64,000 nucleotides of DNA, taken from the NCBI RefSeq assembly GCF_001971785.1, contig NZ_CP019389.1:3483001-3547000 (forward strand). The letters run 5' to 3'. The notes below the pieces were generated by a model, which made no database searches, had not been told where the DNA came from, and was given only the letters and a program-made list of their open reading frames with translations. The translations under genes and the position numbers were made by a program. Each line of letters starts with the position of its first letter. Within the stretch, counting starts at the first letter, position 1. Origin of the DNA: Seonamhaeicola sp. S2-3. Its GTDB lineage: Bacteria > Bacteroidota > Bacteroidia > Flavobacteriales > Flavobacteriaceae. Below, piece after piece: positions 52,258 through 60,702 of the stretch.

Positions 52258-52758
52258 ATGAAAAAAACAATTATTGGTTTGTTTTTGTTAGTATTAAGCT
52301 TTCAAATGAACTCGCAAACTATTGCATTACCAGACACTTTTATTTCTTTAAATTATGAATATCTAGAAGCTTTAGAAATAGATAATGAGCCACTACGCGT
52401 AAAAAAATTAGAAAAAACTGTTCTAAATTATAACAATAAAGAAATTGCTGATTTATGCGATACTGATAAAGATGTTGTTAATGTTTCCTTTTATGTTGAT
52501 AATTGTAACATCATAGCTTCTTACGATAAAAATGGAAAAATAATTAAAACTATTGAAAAGTATAACAACGTAAGATTGCCATTATCTGTTATGCAAGCTA
52601 TTGCAAAACAATATCCTGATTGCGGAATTGTTGAAGACGTGTATTTAGTTAAATATCAAAGCAATAACAATACGGTAAGAAAAGAATATAAAGTAAAAAT
52701 TAAAAGTAAAGACGAAATATTAACTGTTAAAACCAATGAAAAAGGAGACTTTATTTAA
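52258..52758 (+). CDS. Secreted PepSY-like protein
   Basis: I start at the ATG at 52258 (MKKTIIGLFLLVLSFQMNSQ, 166 residues), which gives a clean signal peptide. The upstream in-frame start adds 11 residues of leader. The C-terminal half (LPLSVMQAIAKQYPDCGIVEDVYLVKY ... KIKSKDEILTVKTNEKGDFI) follows the PepSY-like beta-lactamase-inhibitor fold (DUF2874) of Bacteroidota. Probably periplasmic, function unknown. Its stop overlaps the convergent rlmI gene by four bases. Confidence 0.8.
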   Translation: MKKTIIGLFLLVLSFQMNSQTIALPDTFISLNYEYLEALEIDNEPLRVKKLEKTVLNYNNKEIADLCDTDKDVVNVSFYVDNCNIIASYDKNGKIIKTIEKYNNVRLPLSVMQAIAKQYPDCGIVEDVYLVKYQSNNNTVRKEYKVKIKSKDEILTVKTNEKGDFI

Positions 52759-53975
52759 TTTATAAAGCGGTAATATCCACATTTTAAATAAGCGCCTTCT
52801 GGAAAAGAAACCGGATGGTCTACATCATGAAGGGTGTTTAAAATATTTTTAAATGCCCTTTTTTGATTGTTTAAAGTTTGAAGGTTAATGTCAAAAAAAG
52901 ATTGAGCCAATACCCTTGATGAACAAGAAGCTAAAACCAAAAGTCCGTTTTTAGCCGTTAATTGCTCACCTAATTTGGCTAATTGGGCGTATTTCTTTTT
53001 TGCTAACTCAATTTCAGATTGTTGTTTTGCAAAACTTGGCGGATCTATAACAACTACATCAAACGTTTTATTATTAGTTATTAGCTTTTTCAATTCAACA
53101 AAAGCATCACCCGCAATAGTAAAATGTTTGCCACTATAGTTATTTAATTTACCATTTTCATAAGCAATTTCTAGGGCTTGTTTGCTTATATCTAAACTGG
53201 TAACTTCTTTAGCGCCGTTGTATAGTGCATGCACCGAAAATCCGCCAGCATAAGAGAACACATCTAAAACCGTTTTATTTTTACTGAATTCTCCAACCCT
53301 TTTTCTGTTGTATCTATGATCTAAAAAATACCCTGTTTTATGACCTTTAATGACGTTTGCTGAAAATTTTACACCGTGTTCAACAAAGGCTACTACGTCA
53401 TTTTTTAGAGTCCCGAAAACAACATCACCATCTTTTAATTGGTGGTTTTTAGACTGTTGTAAAGTTCTGCTTAAACGCATTACAATAGTTTCTGCTTTTG
53501 ATACTTTTTGTAAAGAATTTAAAACTGTTTCTAAATAAGGCAACCAAATTTCAGAATACAATTTTACCACTAAAACGTTATTATAAACATCGGCAATAAG
53601 CCCAGGGAAACCATCATTTTCGCCAAAAATCAATCTATAACTATTAGTATTAGTTTCTAATAGTGGTAATCGTTTTTGAAAGGCTTGTTCAATTTTATTT
53701 AAGAAGAAAGATGCATTGATTTCTGCTGCTTCAAAATGCATCATTTTTATTCTAATTGGTGAGTTTGCATCATATAAACCCAAGCCAATAACTTTGTTTT
53801 TACGTTTACTGAAAATGATGGCTAAATCTCCCGTAGTTGCATCATCATTAATTTTTACAATACTGTTAGAAAATACCCATGGATGTTTTTTGGTAACAAA
53901 CTGTTCTCCCTTAGCGTTTAGTTTTACTGCTAAACGTTTTGAAGTATTTGTGTTTTTAATGTGATTTGTAAACAC
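52755..53975 (-). CDS. rlmI: Class I rRNA methyltransferase, RlmI/RlmK-like
   Basis: A 406-residue methyltransferase. N-terminal PUA domain (KKHPWVFSNSIVKINDDATTGDLAII), then EEHI domain and Rossmann fold with VLDVFSYAGGFSVHALYNGAKEV (motif I), and FDVVVIDPPSFAKQ (motif IV), plus LVLASCSSRV. It methylates a 23S rRNA cytosine (m5C1962 in E. coli for RlmI). It is encoded two bases after menE, at the end of the menaquinone operon. Confidence 0.88.
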   Translation of the reverse strand: MFTNHIKNTNTSKRLAVKLNAKGEQFVTKKHPWVFSNSIVKINDDATTGDLAIIFSKRKNKVIGLGLYDANSPIRIKMMHFEAAEINASFFLNKIEQAFQKRLPLLETNTNSYRLIFGENDGFPGLIADVYNNVLVVKLYSEIWLPYLETVLNSLQKVSKAETIVMRLSRTLQQSKNHQLKDGDVVFGTLKNDVVAFVEHGVKFSANVIKGHKTGYFLDHRYNRKRVGEFSKNKTVLDVFSYAGGFSVHALYNGAKEVTSLDISKQALEIAYENGKLNNYSGKHFTIAGDAFVELKKLITNNKTFDVVVIDPPSFAKQQSEIELAKKKYAQLAKLGEQLTAKNGLLVLASCSSRVLAQSFFDINLQTLNNQKRAFKNILNTLHDVDHPVSFPEGAYLKCGYYRFIN

Positions 53976-53977
53976 AA

Positions 53978-55048
53978 TTATTTTTTCAATAATTCTAAAG
54001 TTTTTTTACGATGAATTTTACCTGATAAGGTTTGAGCAAACTTAGGCAAATAATATATTTCTTTGGGTACTTCATATTTATCTAACACATCAAAAATTGA
54101 CTTATCAATAGTGTTTTCTTCACCTTCAATTACCATAATTAACTTATCACCCAAGGTATCATCGTGCAGAGAACCAATAAAAAATTCTTCCTTAATTTTT
54201 CCTCTTAACTTCATTTCTATTTGCTCTGGGTATAAATTAATTCCTCCAGAAATAATCACATTATCATACCTACCTAACCAATCAAATGTGGTTTCAGAAT
54301 AAATTTCAACAATATCATTAGTAACTACTTTTTCATCCGTTAAATTAGGAGCTTCTATTACTAAGCAATTACGGTCATCTTTTGAAACTGTAACTCCAGG
54401 AAGCGTTTTAAAATATTTTTCTGTGGGTTCTCCTGTAAAATTATTCAACTTTCTAACAGCAATATGAGAAACCGTTTCTGTCATTCCAAAAGTTTCATAA
54501 ACCTGCGTTTTCTTGTCTTGAACTAATGCTTTAATATGGTCTGAAACACGCCCACCACCAACAATAGCGGTTTTTAAAGTTTTTAAATGCTTAGCAAAAT
54601 TTTTAAGTTGCATAGGTGTAAAAGCACAAAAATCATAGTCTTTTTCTAAATTAATTCTTGGACTTACAGAGGGTCTAACCATATCTAGTTCTAAACCTAA
54701 AATAATAGCCCTAACAATCATCATTTTGCCAGCTATAAAGTTAGAAGGCAAACAGTTTAAAACCTTTTTACCTGGAGATAAATTAAAGAAATCTCCTGTT
54801 GCTATAGCAGAGTTTACCATAGCTTGTTTTTTAATTTTTAGTTTTTTAGGTTTTCCGGTAGAGCCTGAGGTATTTACAGCTACATAATCTTTATTATCTA
54901 ACCAATCTAACAAAAAATCTCCTAGTTCTTGTTGATAAGGTTCTCCTTCTTTTACATAACTGTAGGCTACTTCCATAAGGTCATCATAAGAGTAATGATG
55001 ACGCTCTAACTTAAATCTATTATGAACTTTGGTATAATCTGGTATCAT
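53978..55048 (-). CDS. menE: o-Succinylbenzoate-CoA ligase
   Basis: A 356-residue AMP-binding enzyme, shorter than the ~480 of classical MenE as usual in Bacteroidota. AMP-binding motif VNTSGSTGKPKKLKIKK, ETFGMTETVSHIA, DWLGRYDNVIISGGINLYPEQIE, and the catalytic C-terminal Lys in FAQTLSGKIHRKKTLELL. It activates o-succinylbenzoate to the CoA ester for MenB. Its place in the menB-A-C cluster supports this over other acyl-CoA ligases. Confidence 0.9.
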   Translation of the reverse strand: MIPDYTKVHNRFKLERHHYSYDDLMEVAYSYVKEGEPYQQELGDFLLDWLDNKDYVAVNTSGSTGKPKKLKIKKQAMVNSAIATGDFFNLSPGKKVLNCLPSNFIAGKMMIVRAIILGLELDMVRPSVSPRINLEKDYDFCAFTPMQLKNFAKHLKTLKTAIVGGGRVSDHIKALVQDKKTQVYETFGMTETVSHIAVRKLNNFTGEPTEKYFKTLPGVTVSKDDRNCLVIEAPNLTDEKVVTNDIVEIYSETTFDWLGRYDNVIISGGINLYPEQIEMKLRGKIKEEFFIGSLHDDTLGDKLIMVIEGEENTIDKSIFDVLDKYEVPKEIYYLPKFAQTLSGKIHRKKTLELLKK

Positions 55049-55052
55049 ATTT

Positions 55053-56009
55053 TTATTCTAAAATTTTGTAATCTTCACTTGGTGGAGGTGTTACGCTTCC
55101 AAATAATTTATCTTTCCAATTGGTCCATTTATATTTTTTAGAAAGAATAAAAAGCAATATAGGAAACACCACAAAAACAGGGAAGAAAATTTCCATAAAA
55201 CCTATTTTTTCGGGGTCTGACATATCTTTTAAAACCGAATGTGTTTGAAAAGCAGTCCAATCGGCAGTTACTAAAAGGGCTGTAAACAAATTGTTAGCAG
55301 CATGAAAGCCAAGAGCCAATTCCATACCCTCATCCATAAGAGTTATTATTCCTAAAAACAAGCCTGTACCTATGTAATACACCATAATTACATAGCCTAA
55401 TTTTTCTACCTCTGGGTTAGCTATATGAAGTAAGCCAAAAACAGTTGATGTTGTAATAAGAGGTATCCATTTATTTTTAACAATAACCCCAATACCTTGC
55501 ATTAAATACCCACGGAACAAATACTCTTCAAAACTTGTTTGTAAAGGCACCATGACTATGGCTATAATACAAAGTATTAAAAACGGTACTAACTTAAAGT
55601 TAAGTTGATAATCTTCAGGAGACACAAAATATTCACCTAATGTAAAACTACTAGAAATTACACCCCATAAAATGAAAATAAACAAAAAACGTTTCCAATC
55701 AATCTTTTTTCTGCTTGTTGTTAAATGAGTTAAGGTTTGTTTATGCAAATACTTTGACACTAATATTACAGCTAATAAACCAACTGCAAATGATAAAAGC
55801 ATTAAAAACAAACTTAAATTAGGCTCTAAAAGTGATAGTAATTTAGACTGGTCTAAATTGGTCATATCACCTCCATTACTAAAGGCCTTAGCTAAAACCG
55901 CTACTGTAAAAGGTATTTGTCCAATAACTACCCCTATGGAAACAATTATAACACCTACTAAATACCGCCACCAATCATGTAAAACATTAAATGCCTGAGC
56001 TATATACAT
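55053..56009 (-). CDS. CPBP family intramembrane metalloprotease within the men operon
   Basis: A 318-residue membrane protein with about eight hydrophobic segments and CPBP motifs FEEYLFRGYLMQ (E-E-x-x-x-R), FGLLHIANPE and GFHAANNLFTALL. It is wedged between menC (11 bases upstream) and menE (five bases downstream) on the same strand, so it is made with the quinone enzymes. A direct role in menaquinone synthesis is not known. It could be a self-immunity or quality-control protease carried along. Confidence 0.9.
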   Translation of the reverse strand: MYIAQAFNVLHDWWRYLVGVIIVSIGVVIGQIPFTVAVLAKAFSNGGDMTNLDQSKLLSLLEPNLSLFLMLLSFAVGLLAVILVSKYLHKQTLTHLTTSRKKIDWKRFLFIFILWGVISSSFTLGEYFVSPEDYQLNFKLVPFLILCIIAIVMVPLQTSFEEYLFRGYLMQGIGVIVKNKWIPLITTSTVFGLLHIANPEVEKLGYVIMVYYIGTGLFLGIITLMDEGMELALGFHAANNLFTALLVTADWTAFQTHSVLKDMSDPEKIGFMEIFFPVFVVFPILLFILSKKYKWTNWKDKLFGSVTPPPSEDYKILE

Positions 56010-56019
56010 TCTAATAATT

Positions 56020-57063
56020 TTAAGTTAAAAGATCTAAATTCCAAGTTTGCTTTTTATTATAGCGCAAGTTACCATTTTTTACTTGTAATGGGCTATCAAA
56101 ATTATTTGTAAATAAACTTCCGGTACCCAAACCTTGTGGTAACTTGCTCTGCTTTATATAAGTATATTGCGCTATAGCATTTAACCCAATATTACTCTCT
56201 AATGCGCTGGTAATCCACCAACCTGTTTTATTTTGTTCTGCAATATTAATCCATTCATCACTTCCTTCAAAACCGCCTACTAAACTAGGCTTTAATATTA
56301 TGAATTGCGGATTTATAGTTTGTATCAATTTACGCTTTTCTGTTACAGAAAACACGCCTATTAATTCTTCATCTAAAGCAATTGGCAAAGGTGTTTGTTC
56401 ACAAAGTTTTGCCATGGCTTCTATCTGCCCCTGCTTAATTGGTTGTTCTATAGAGTGTAAATTAAATTCTGAAAGTATTTTTAATTTTTCTAATGCTTCG
56501 GAAGGAGAAAAAGCACCGTTGGCATCAACTCTAAGTTCAATTTCTTTTGAAGTGAATGATTGACGAATAGATTTAAGTAAATTACATTCGGTTTGAAAAT
56601 CGATGGCGCCGATTTTCATTTTAATACAAGTGAAACCAGCTTTAATTTTATCTTCAATTTGCTGTTTCATGAATGCTTCAGCCCCCATCCAAATTAAACC
56701 ATTTATAGGAATACTGTCTTCGCTTTGCGTAAATTTAGAAGGAAACAATTGAAAATTATCTTGGGCCTGTAAGGATTTTAAAGCCATTTCTACTCCAAAT
56801 TGAATGCTAGGAAATTCAATTAATTCAGATAATAAGTGCTTTAATGGTAGATTTATATTTTTACAAACCCATTTGAGTTTCTCTTCATAATCTGGTCTAT
56901 CATCTGCAGAGAGTCCTCTAAAAAGTCCGCACTCGCCTATGCCTTGTTTACCATTTAATTCTAAAATAAGAAACCAAGTTTCTTTAGTTTTTAAAATGCC
57001 GCGTGAGGTTCCGCTAGCTTGTTTAAAATTAAGAATGTACTTTTTGTATGAAGCTTTAATCAT
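56020..57063 (-). CDS. menC: o-Succinylbenzoate synthase
   Basis: A 347-residue enolase-superfamily enzyme. The Lys pair in CIKMKIGAIDF, metal ligands in LRVDANGAFS, SIEQPI and LALDEELIGV-like region, then FIILKPSLVGGF (second Lys) are in the muconate-lactonizing subgroup order. It dehydrates SHCHC to o-succinylbenzoate. It abuts the UPF0173 hydrolase gene (next base) and precedes the CPBP gene. Confidence 0.9.
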   Translation of the reverse strand: MIKASYKKYILNFKQASGTSRGILKTKETWFLILELNGKQGIGECGLFRGLSADDRPDYEEKLKWVCKNINLPLKHLLSELIEFPSIQFGVEMALKSLQAQDNFQLFPSKFTQSEDSIPINGLIWMGAEAFMKQQIEDKIKAGFTCIKMKIGAIDFQTECNLLKSIRQSFTSKEIELRVDANGAFSPSEALEKLKILSEFNLHSIEQPIKQGQIEAMAKLCEQTPLPIALDEELIGVFSVTEKRKLIQTINPQFIILKPSLVGGFEGSDEWINIAEQNKTGWWITSALESNIGLNAIAQYTYIKQSKLPQGLGTGSLFTNNFDSPLQVKNGNLRYNKKQTWNLDLLT

Positions 57064-57741
57064 TTATAGTTCAATAAACTCTCCTATATTAAGAAGCATG
57101 AGGTCTTTTCCTTTTTCAAAAAATTTTCTTTTGGCGGTATCGTGGTCTATTTCAATATAACCAAAGGTATCAAAATGACAGCCTAAAACTTTATCGCATT
57201 CAACAAAATCACTTGCTACAATAGCATCATCAATACCCATAGTAAAATTGTCTCCTATTGGCAAAATGGCTAAATCTAATTTAGTTTGCATAGGTATTAA
57301 TTTCATATCAAAAGTTAATGCCGTATCGCCAGCTATATAAATATTTTTGTGTTCTCCTTCAATTACAAAACCACCGGGTTGCCCGCCGTAACTTCCATCT
57401 GGAAATGATGATGTGTGTATGGCATTTACGTATTTAAGGGTTCCAAATTCAAAATTCCATTTACCTCCGTGGTTCATGGGGTGGCCTTCTATACCTAAAT
57501 TACCAAAATGAGTTACAATTTCATAATTTGAAATAACTTTAGCTCCAGTACGTTTGGCTATAGCTTCTACATCTAAAATATGGTCTTGGTGCGCGTGAGT
57601 TACAAGAATATAATCTGCTTTTAGAGTGTCTATATTTATTTTAGAAGCTAATGGATTTCCTGTAATAAACGGATCTACAATAATGTTAACATCTTGTATT
57701 TTAATACTAAAACTAGCATGACCTAAAAATGTAATTTTCAT
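57064..57741 (-). CDS. UPF0173 metallo-beta-lactamase-fold hydrolase
   Basis: A 225-residue metal-dependent hydrolase. THAHQDHILD is the HxHxDH motif; VDPFITGNPLA, IAGDTALTFDM and LAILPIGDNFTMG are typical of the UPF0173/YtkL family. It binds two metal ions and probably hydrolyses a small ester or phosphodiester; the substrate is unknown. It is located between menA and menC in one operon, so a link to quinone metabolism is possible. Confidence 0.92.
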   Translation of the reverse strand: MKITFLGHASFSIKIQDVNIIVDPFITGNPLASKINIDTLKADYILVTHAHQDHILDVEAIAKRTGAKVISNYEIVTHFGNLGIEGHPMNHGGKWNFEFGTLKYVNAIHTSSFPDGSYGGQPGGFVIEGEHKNIYIAGDTALTFDMKLIPMQTKLDLAILPIGDNFTMGIDDAIVASDFVECDKVLGCHFDTFGYIEIDHDTAKRKFFEKGKDLMLLNIGEFIEL

Positions 57742-57784
57742 TTTTTCAAAAGTTTAATTTTATACAGAAAAGTACAAAATAATT

Positions 57785-58711
57785 TTACATTAAATGTCCT
57801 ATTCCCATTAGAATTGCCATAAAAAAAGTTGTTAAGGCTATTTTTTTTAATTCGGGATCTAATAATTTAGGATTGGTATTTTTATTAACTCTTTTTAAAT
57901 GAAGTATTAGGGGAATATAGGCTGGTATGAAAATTAAATTAAAAGGAGAGGTATAATATAATATTCCGAATAAGCCAGATAAAACAATAGCTGAGATTAT
58001 TAGGAAAAAATGATACCGTTTTACTGCTTTTCTTCCAAGCTTAACTGCCAAAGTAATTTTGTTAGATTTTTCATCTGAAACAATATCACGCATATTATTT
58101 AAGTTTAATACAGCTGCACTTAACAAACCTATTACACAAGCTGGTAAAAAGGTAACATGATGTATGGTTTTTGCGTATAAAACATAACAACCGCAAACAC
58201 TTACCAATCCAAAAAACAAAAACACAAATAAATCTCCTAAGCCTCTATAGCCGTATGCGTTACTTCCAACGGTATAGCGTATAGCAGCCATAACACATAA
58301 AACCCCTAAAACAAAAAAGAGCATTGTTAATAAAAAATACTCAACCCCAAAGGATGCAAATATTAAAGACACCGCCAACGCAATGGTTATTAAAACATTT
58401 ATTTTAATTGCGTTAAACATTTCTTTAGGAGAAATTTCACCAGATTGAATAGCTCTATCAGGACCAATTCTTTCGTCATTATCGGTACCTTTTACGCCGT
58501 CTCCATAATCATTAGCTAAATTTGATAAAATTTGTAAGCTTAAAGTGGTTAAAATAGCCAAAACAAATATTAGCCAACTAAAATAGCCATTATACGCAGC
58601 TAAACAAGAGGCAATTAAAATTCCTGAAATTGATAAAGGAAGCGTACGAAGACGCATAGCAGAAACCCAAACAGAAAAACGCTTCATATTATGGAATCCA
58701 TTTTTTTTCAA
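57785..58711 (-). CDS. menA: 1,4-Dihydroxy-2-naphthoate polyprenyltransferase
   Basis: A 308-residue integral-membrane prenyltransferase of the UbiA family. Asp-rich motif 1 LANDYGDGVKGTDND, motif 2 around NLNNMRDIVSDEKSNK, and SAMRLRTLPLS at the N-terminus are MenA-like. It attaches the polyprenyl tail to DHNA, giving demethylmenaquinone, in the inner membrane. It overlaps menB by 23 bases in a different frame. The start may be the internal MKRFSVWVSAMRLRT. Confidence 0.93.
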   Translation of the reverse strand: MKKNGFHNMKRFSVWVSAMRLRTLPLSISGILIASCLAAYNGYFSWLIFVLAILTTLSLQILSNLANDYGDGVKGTDNDERIGPDRAIQSGEISPKEMFNAIKINVLITIALAVSLIFASFGVEYFLLTMLFFVLGVLCVMAAIRYTVGSNAYGYRGLGDLFVFLFFGLVSVCGCYVLYAKTIHHVTFLPACVIGLLSAAVLNLNNMRDIVSDEKSNKITLAVKLGRKAVKRYHFFLIISAIVLSGLFGILYYTSPFNLIFIPAYIPLILHLKRVNKNTNPKLLDPELKKIALTTFFMAILMGIGHLM

Positions 58712-59528
58712 AGTTAGGCGCTCTTTTTTCTAAAAATGCATTACGCCCTTCTTTAGCTTCATCTGTCATATATGCTAATCTTGTGGCTTCACCAGCAAAC
58801 ACTTGCTGTCCTACCATACCATCATCAGTTAAATTCATTGCAAATTTAAGCATCTTAATAGATGTAGGCGATTTTGCTAATATTTCTTGAGCCCATTGAT
58901 ATGCTGTTTCTTCTAGCTCATCGTGCGGAATAACAGCATTTACCATACCCATATCAAACGCTTCTTGTGCAGAATAATTTCTTCCTAAAAAGAAAATTTC
59001 TCTGGCTTTTTTCTGTCCTACCATTTTAGCTAAATAGGCCGACCCATAACCTCCGTCAAAACTGGTAACATCGGCATCAGTTTGTTTAAAAATAGCATGC
59101 TCTTTACTTGCAAGCGTTAAATCACAAACTACATGCAAACTATGTCCGCCACCAACGGCCCAACCAGGTACTACTGCTATTACTACTTTAGGCATAAAAC
59201 GAATTAAGCGTTGAACTTCTAAAATGTTTAAACGATGATAACCATCTTCTCCTACATATCCTTGATGGCCTCTAGCCTTTTGATCGCCACCACTACAAAA
59301 TGAATAGACACCATCTTTAGTAGATGGTCCTTCGGCAGATAATATTACCACCCCAATATTTACATCTTCATTGGCATCATAAAAAGCATCATAAAGTTCA
59401 CTAGTGGTTTTAGGCCTAAAAGCGTTACGTACATTAGGTCTATTAAATGCTATTCTAGCAACACCATTACATTTTTTATAGGTAATATCTTCATATTCCT
59501 TTGCTGTAACCCAATTTGCAGTTTCCAT
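58689..59528 (-). CDS. menB: 1,4-Dihydroxy-2-naphthoyl-CoA synthase
   Basis: A 279-residue crotonase-fold enzyme. IAFNRPNVRNAFRPKT, YSFCSGGDQKARGHQGYVG (oxyanion hole and MenB-specific loop), VVPGWAVGGGHSLHVVCDLTLAS, and TDADVTSFDGGYGSAYLA are diagnostic. It closes the second ring of the naphthoquinone from o-succinylbenzoyl-CoA. It is the first gene of the menB-menA-UPF0173-menC-CPBP-menE-rlmI run. Confidence 0.96.
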   Translation of the reverse strand: METANWVTAKEYEDITYKKCNGVARIAFNRPNVRNAFRPKTTSELYDAFYDANEDVNIGVVILSAEGPSTKDGVYSFCSGGDQKARGHQGYVGEDGYHRLNILEVQRLIRFMPKVVIAVVPGWAVGGGHSLHVVCDLTLASKEHAIFKQTDADVTSFDGGYGSAYLAKMVGQKKAREIFFLGRNYSAQEAFDMGMVNAVIPHDELEETAYQWAQEILAKSPTSIKMLKFAMNLTDDGMVGQQVFAGEATRLAYMTDEAKEGRNAFLEKRAPNFEKKWIP

Positions 59529-59789
59529 TTTTTGTTGTTTTCGTCAAAAATAAATTTATTTCAACAAATAGCTTACTATTAATTAAATAATTTTGTTCTT
59601 AAAAAATTATGAGTATAACTATAATATTATGTTAATATTATGCATCTGTTAAAAATGAATAATTAAGTATAAATACGTATTGTTATGTAGTATTTTATTT
59701 AATACTTTTGTAATCAAATTAATTTACAAGAAGTTATATTTGTATTTTATCGATAAAAAATGTATTTTTAACGAAAACCATAATCCCCA

Positions 59790-59972
59790 ATGCCTATGTT
59801 ATTAACAATTACTCTAATTATTTTTTCTCTTGTTTTTATTAATTTTTTACTGTTAAAATTTAGCGTTAACAAGACTAAAAAGACTTCAAGGGCTAACAAA
59901 AAGCCTATTGTTGTACTGAACCCTCAAATTTCGTTAAGAAGTTCTGAAGAATTAGCTCCAACAGGAAGTTAA
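59790..59972 (+). CDS. Small single-pass membrane protein (60 residues)
   Basis: One hydrophobic helix (MLLTITLIIFSLVFINFLLLKF, split by no charges) followed by a basic patch NKTKKTSRANKK and a polar tail ending LAPTGS. The composition is protein-like and the tail looks like one I have seen in small Flavobacteriaceae proteins, so I take it as real. It ends one base before the convergent ung gene. Function unknown. Confidence 0.55.
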   Translation: MPMLLTITLIIFSLVFINFLLLKFSVNKTKKTSRANKKPIVVLNPQISLRSSEELAPTGS

Positions 59973-60638
59973 TCACCATTTTATTGGTGTTTTTCCAATA
60001 CTTTTAATAAAAGTATTAGCTTTAGAAAAGTGTCTATTCCCAAACCAATACCCTCTATTTGCACTTAATGGGGATGGGTGACCTGAAGTTAATACATGAT
60101 GTTTTGAAGCATCAATTAATTTTACTTTCTGCTTAGCAAAACCTCCCCAAAGCATAAAAACAACATCGCTTTTATTCTCACTAATTATTTTTATCACTGC
60201 ATCGGTAAACGTTTCCCAACCCTGTTTTTGATGACTCCCTGCGTTATTTGCTCTTACTGTTAATGTGGCATTTAATAGTAAAACACCTTGTTTAGACCAT
60301 CGCAATAAATCACCACTTTTGGGGTAAGGAATGCCTAAATCGTTTTCAATTTCTTTAAAAATATTAATCAATGAAGGTGGATGTGGCACACCATCATGTA
60401 CTGAAAAACACAATCCATTAGCTTGCCCTGGCCCATGATATGGATCCTGACCAATAATTACCACTTTTACATCGTTAAAATGACAGTAATTAAACGCATT
60501 AAAAATCTTTTTACCAGGTGGGTAACAAGTGTGATTTTTATACTCATACTTTACAAAATTCACTAAATCTTTAAAGTAAGGTTTATTAAACTCAGGTTCT
60601 AAATAGGGCTTCCAACTTTGGTGTATATCTACATTCAT
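59973..60638 (-). CDS. ung: Uracil-DNA glycosylase (family 1)
   Basis: A 221-residue Ung protein. Water-activating loop GQDPYHGPGQANGLCFSV with the catalytic Asp, PHPPSLINIFKEIENDLGI, VLLLNATLTVRANNAGSH, and the leucine-loop region SGHPSPLSANRGYWF. It removes uracil from DNA, in the cytoplasm. Length is normal. Confidence 0.97.
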   Translation of the reverse strand: MNVDIHQSWKPYLEPEFNKPYFKDLVNFVKYEYKNHTCYPPGKKIFNAFNYCHFNDVKVVIIGQDPYHGPGQANGLCFSVHDGVPHPPSLINIFKEIENDLGIPYPKSGDLLRWSKQGVLLLNATLTVRANNAGSHQKQGWETFTDAVIKIISENKSDVVFMLWGGFAKQKVKLIDASKHHVLTSGHPSPLSANRGYWFGNRHFSKANTFIKSIGKTPIKW

Positions 60639-60702
60639 ATCATTTATTTCAAAAACGAAACTAAAATAATATTATCTTCGGGGGAAATAAAAATATTTTA
60701 GA

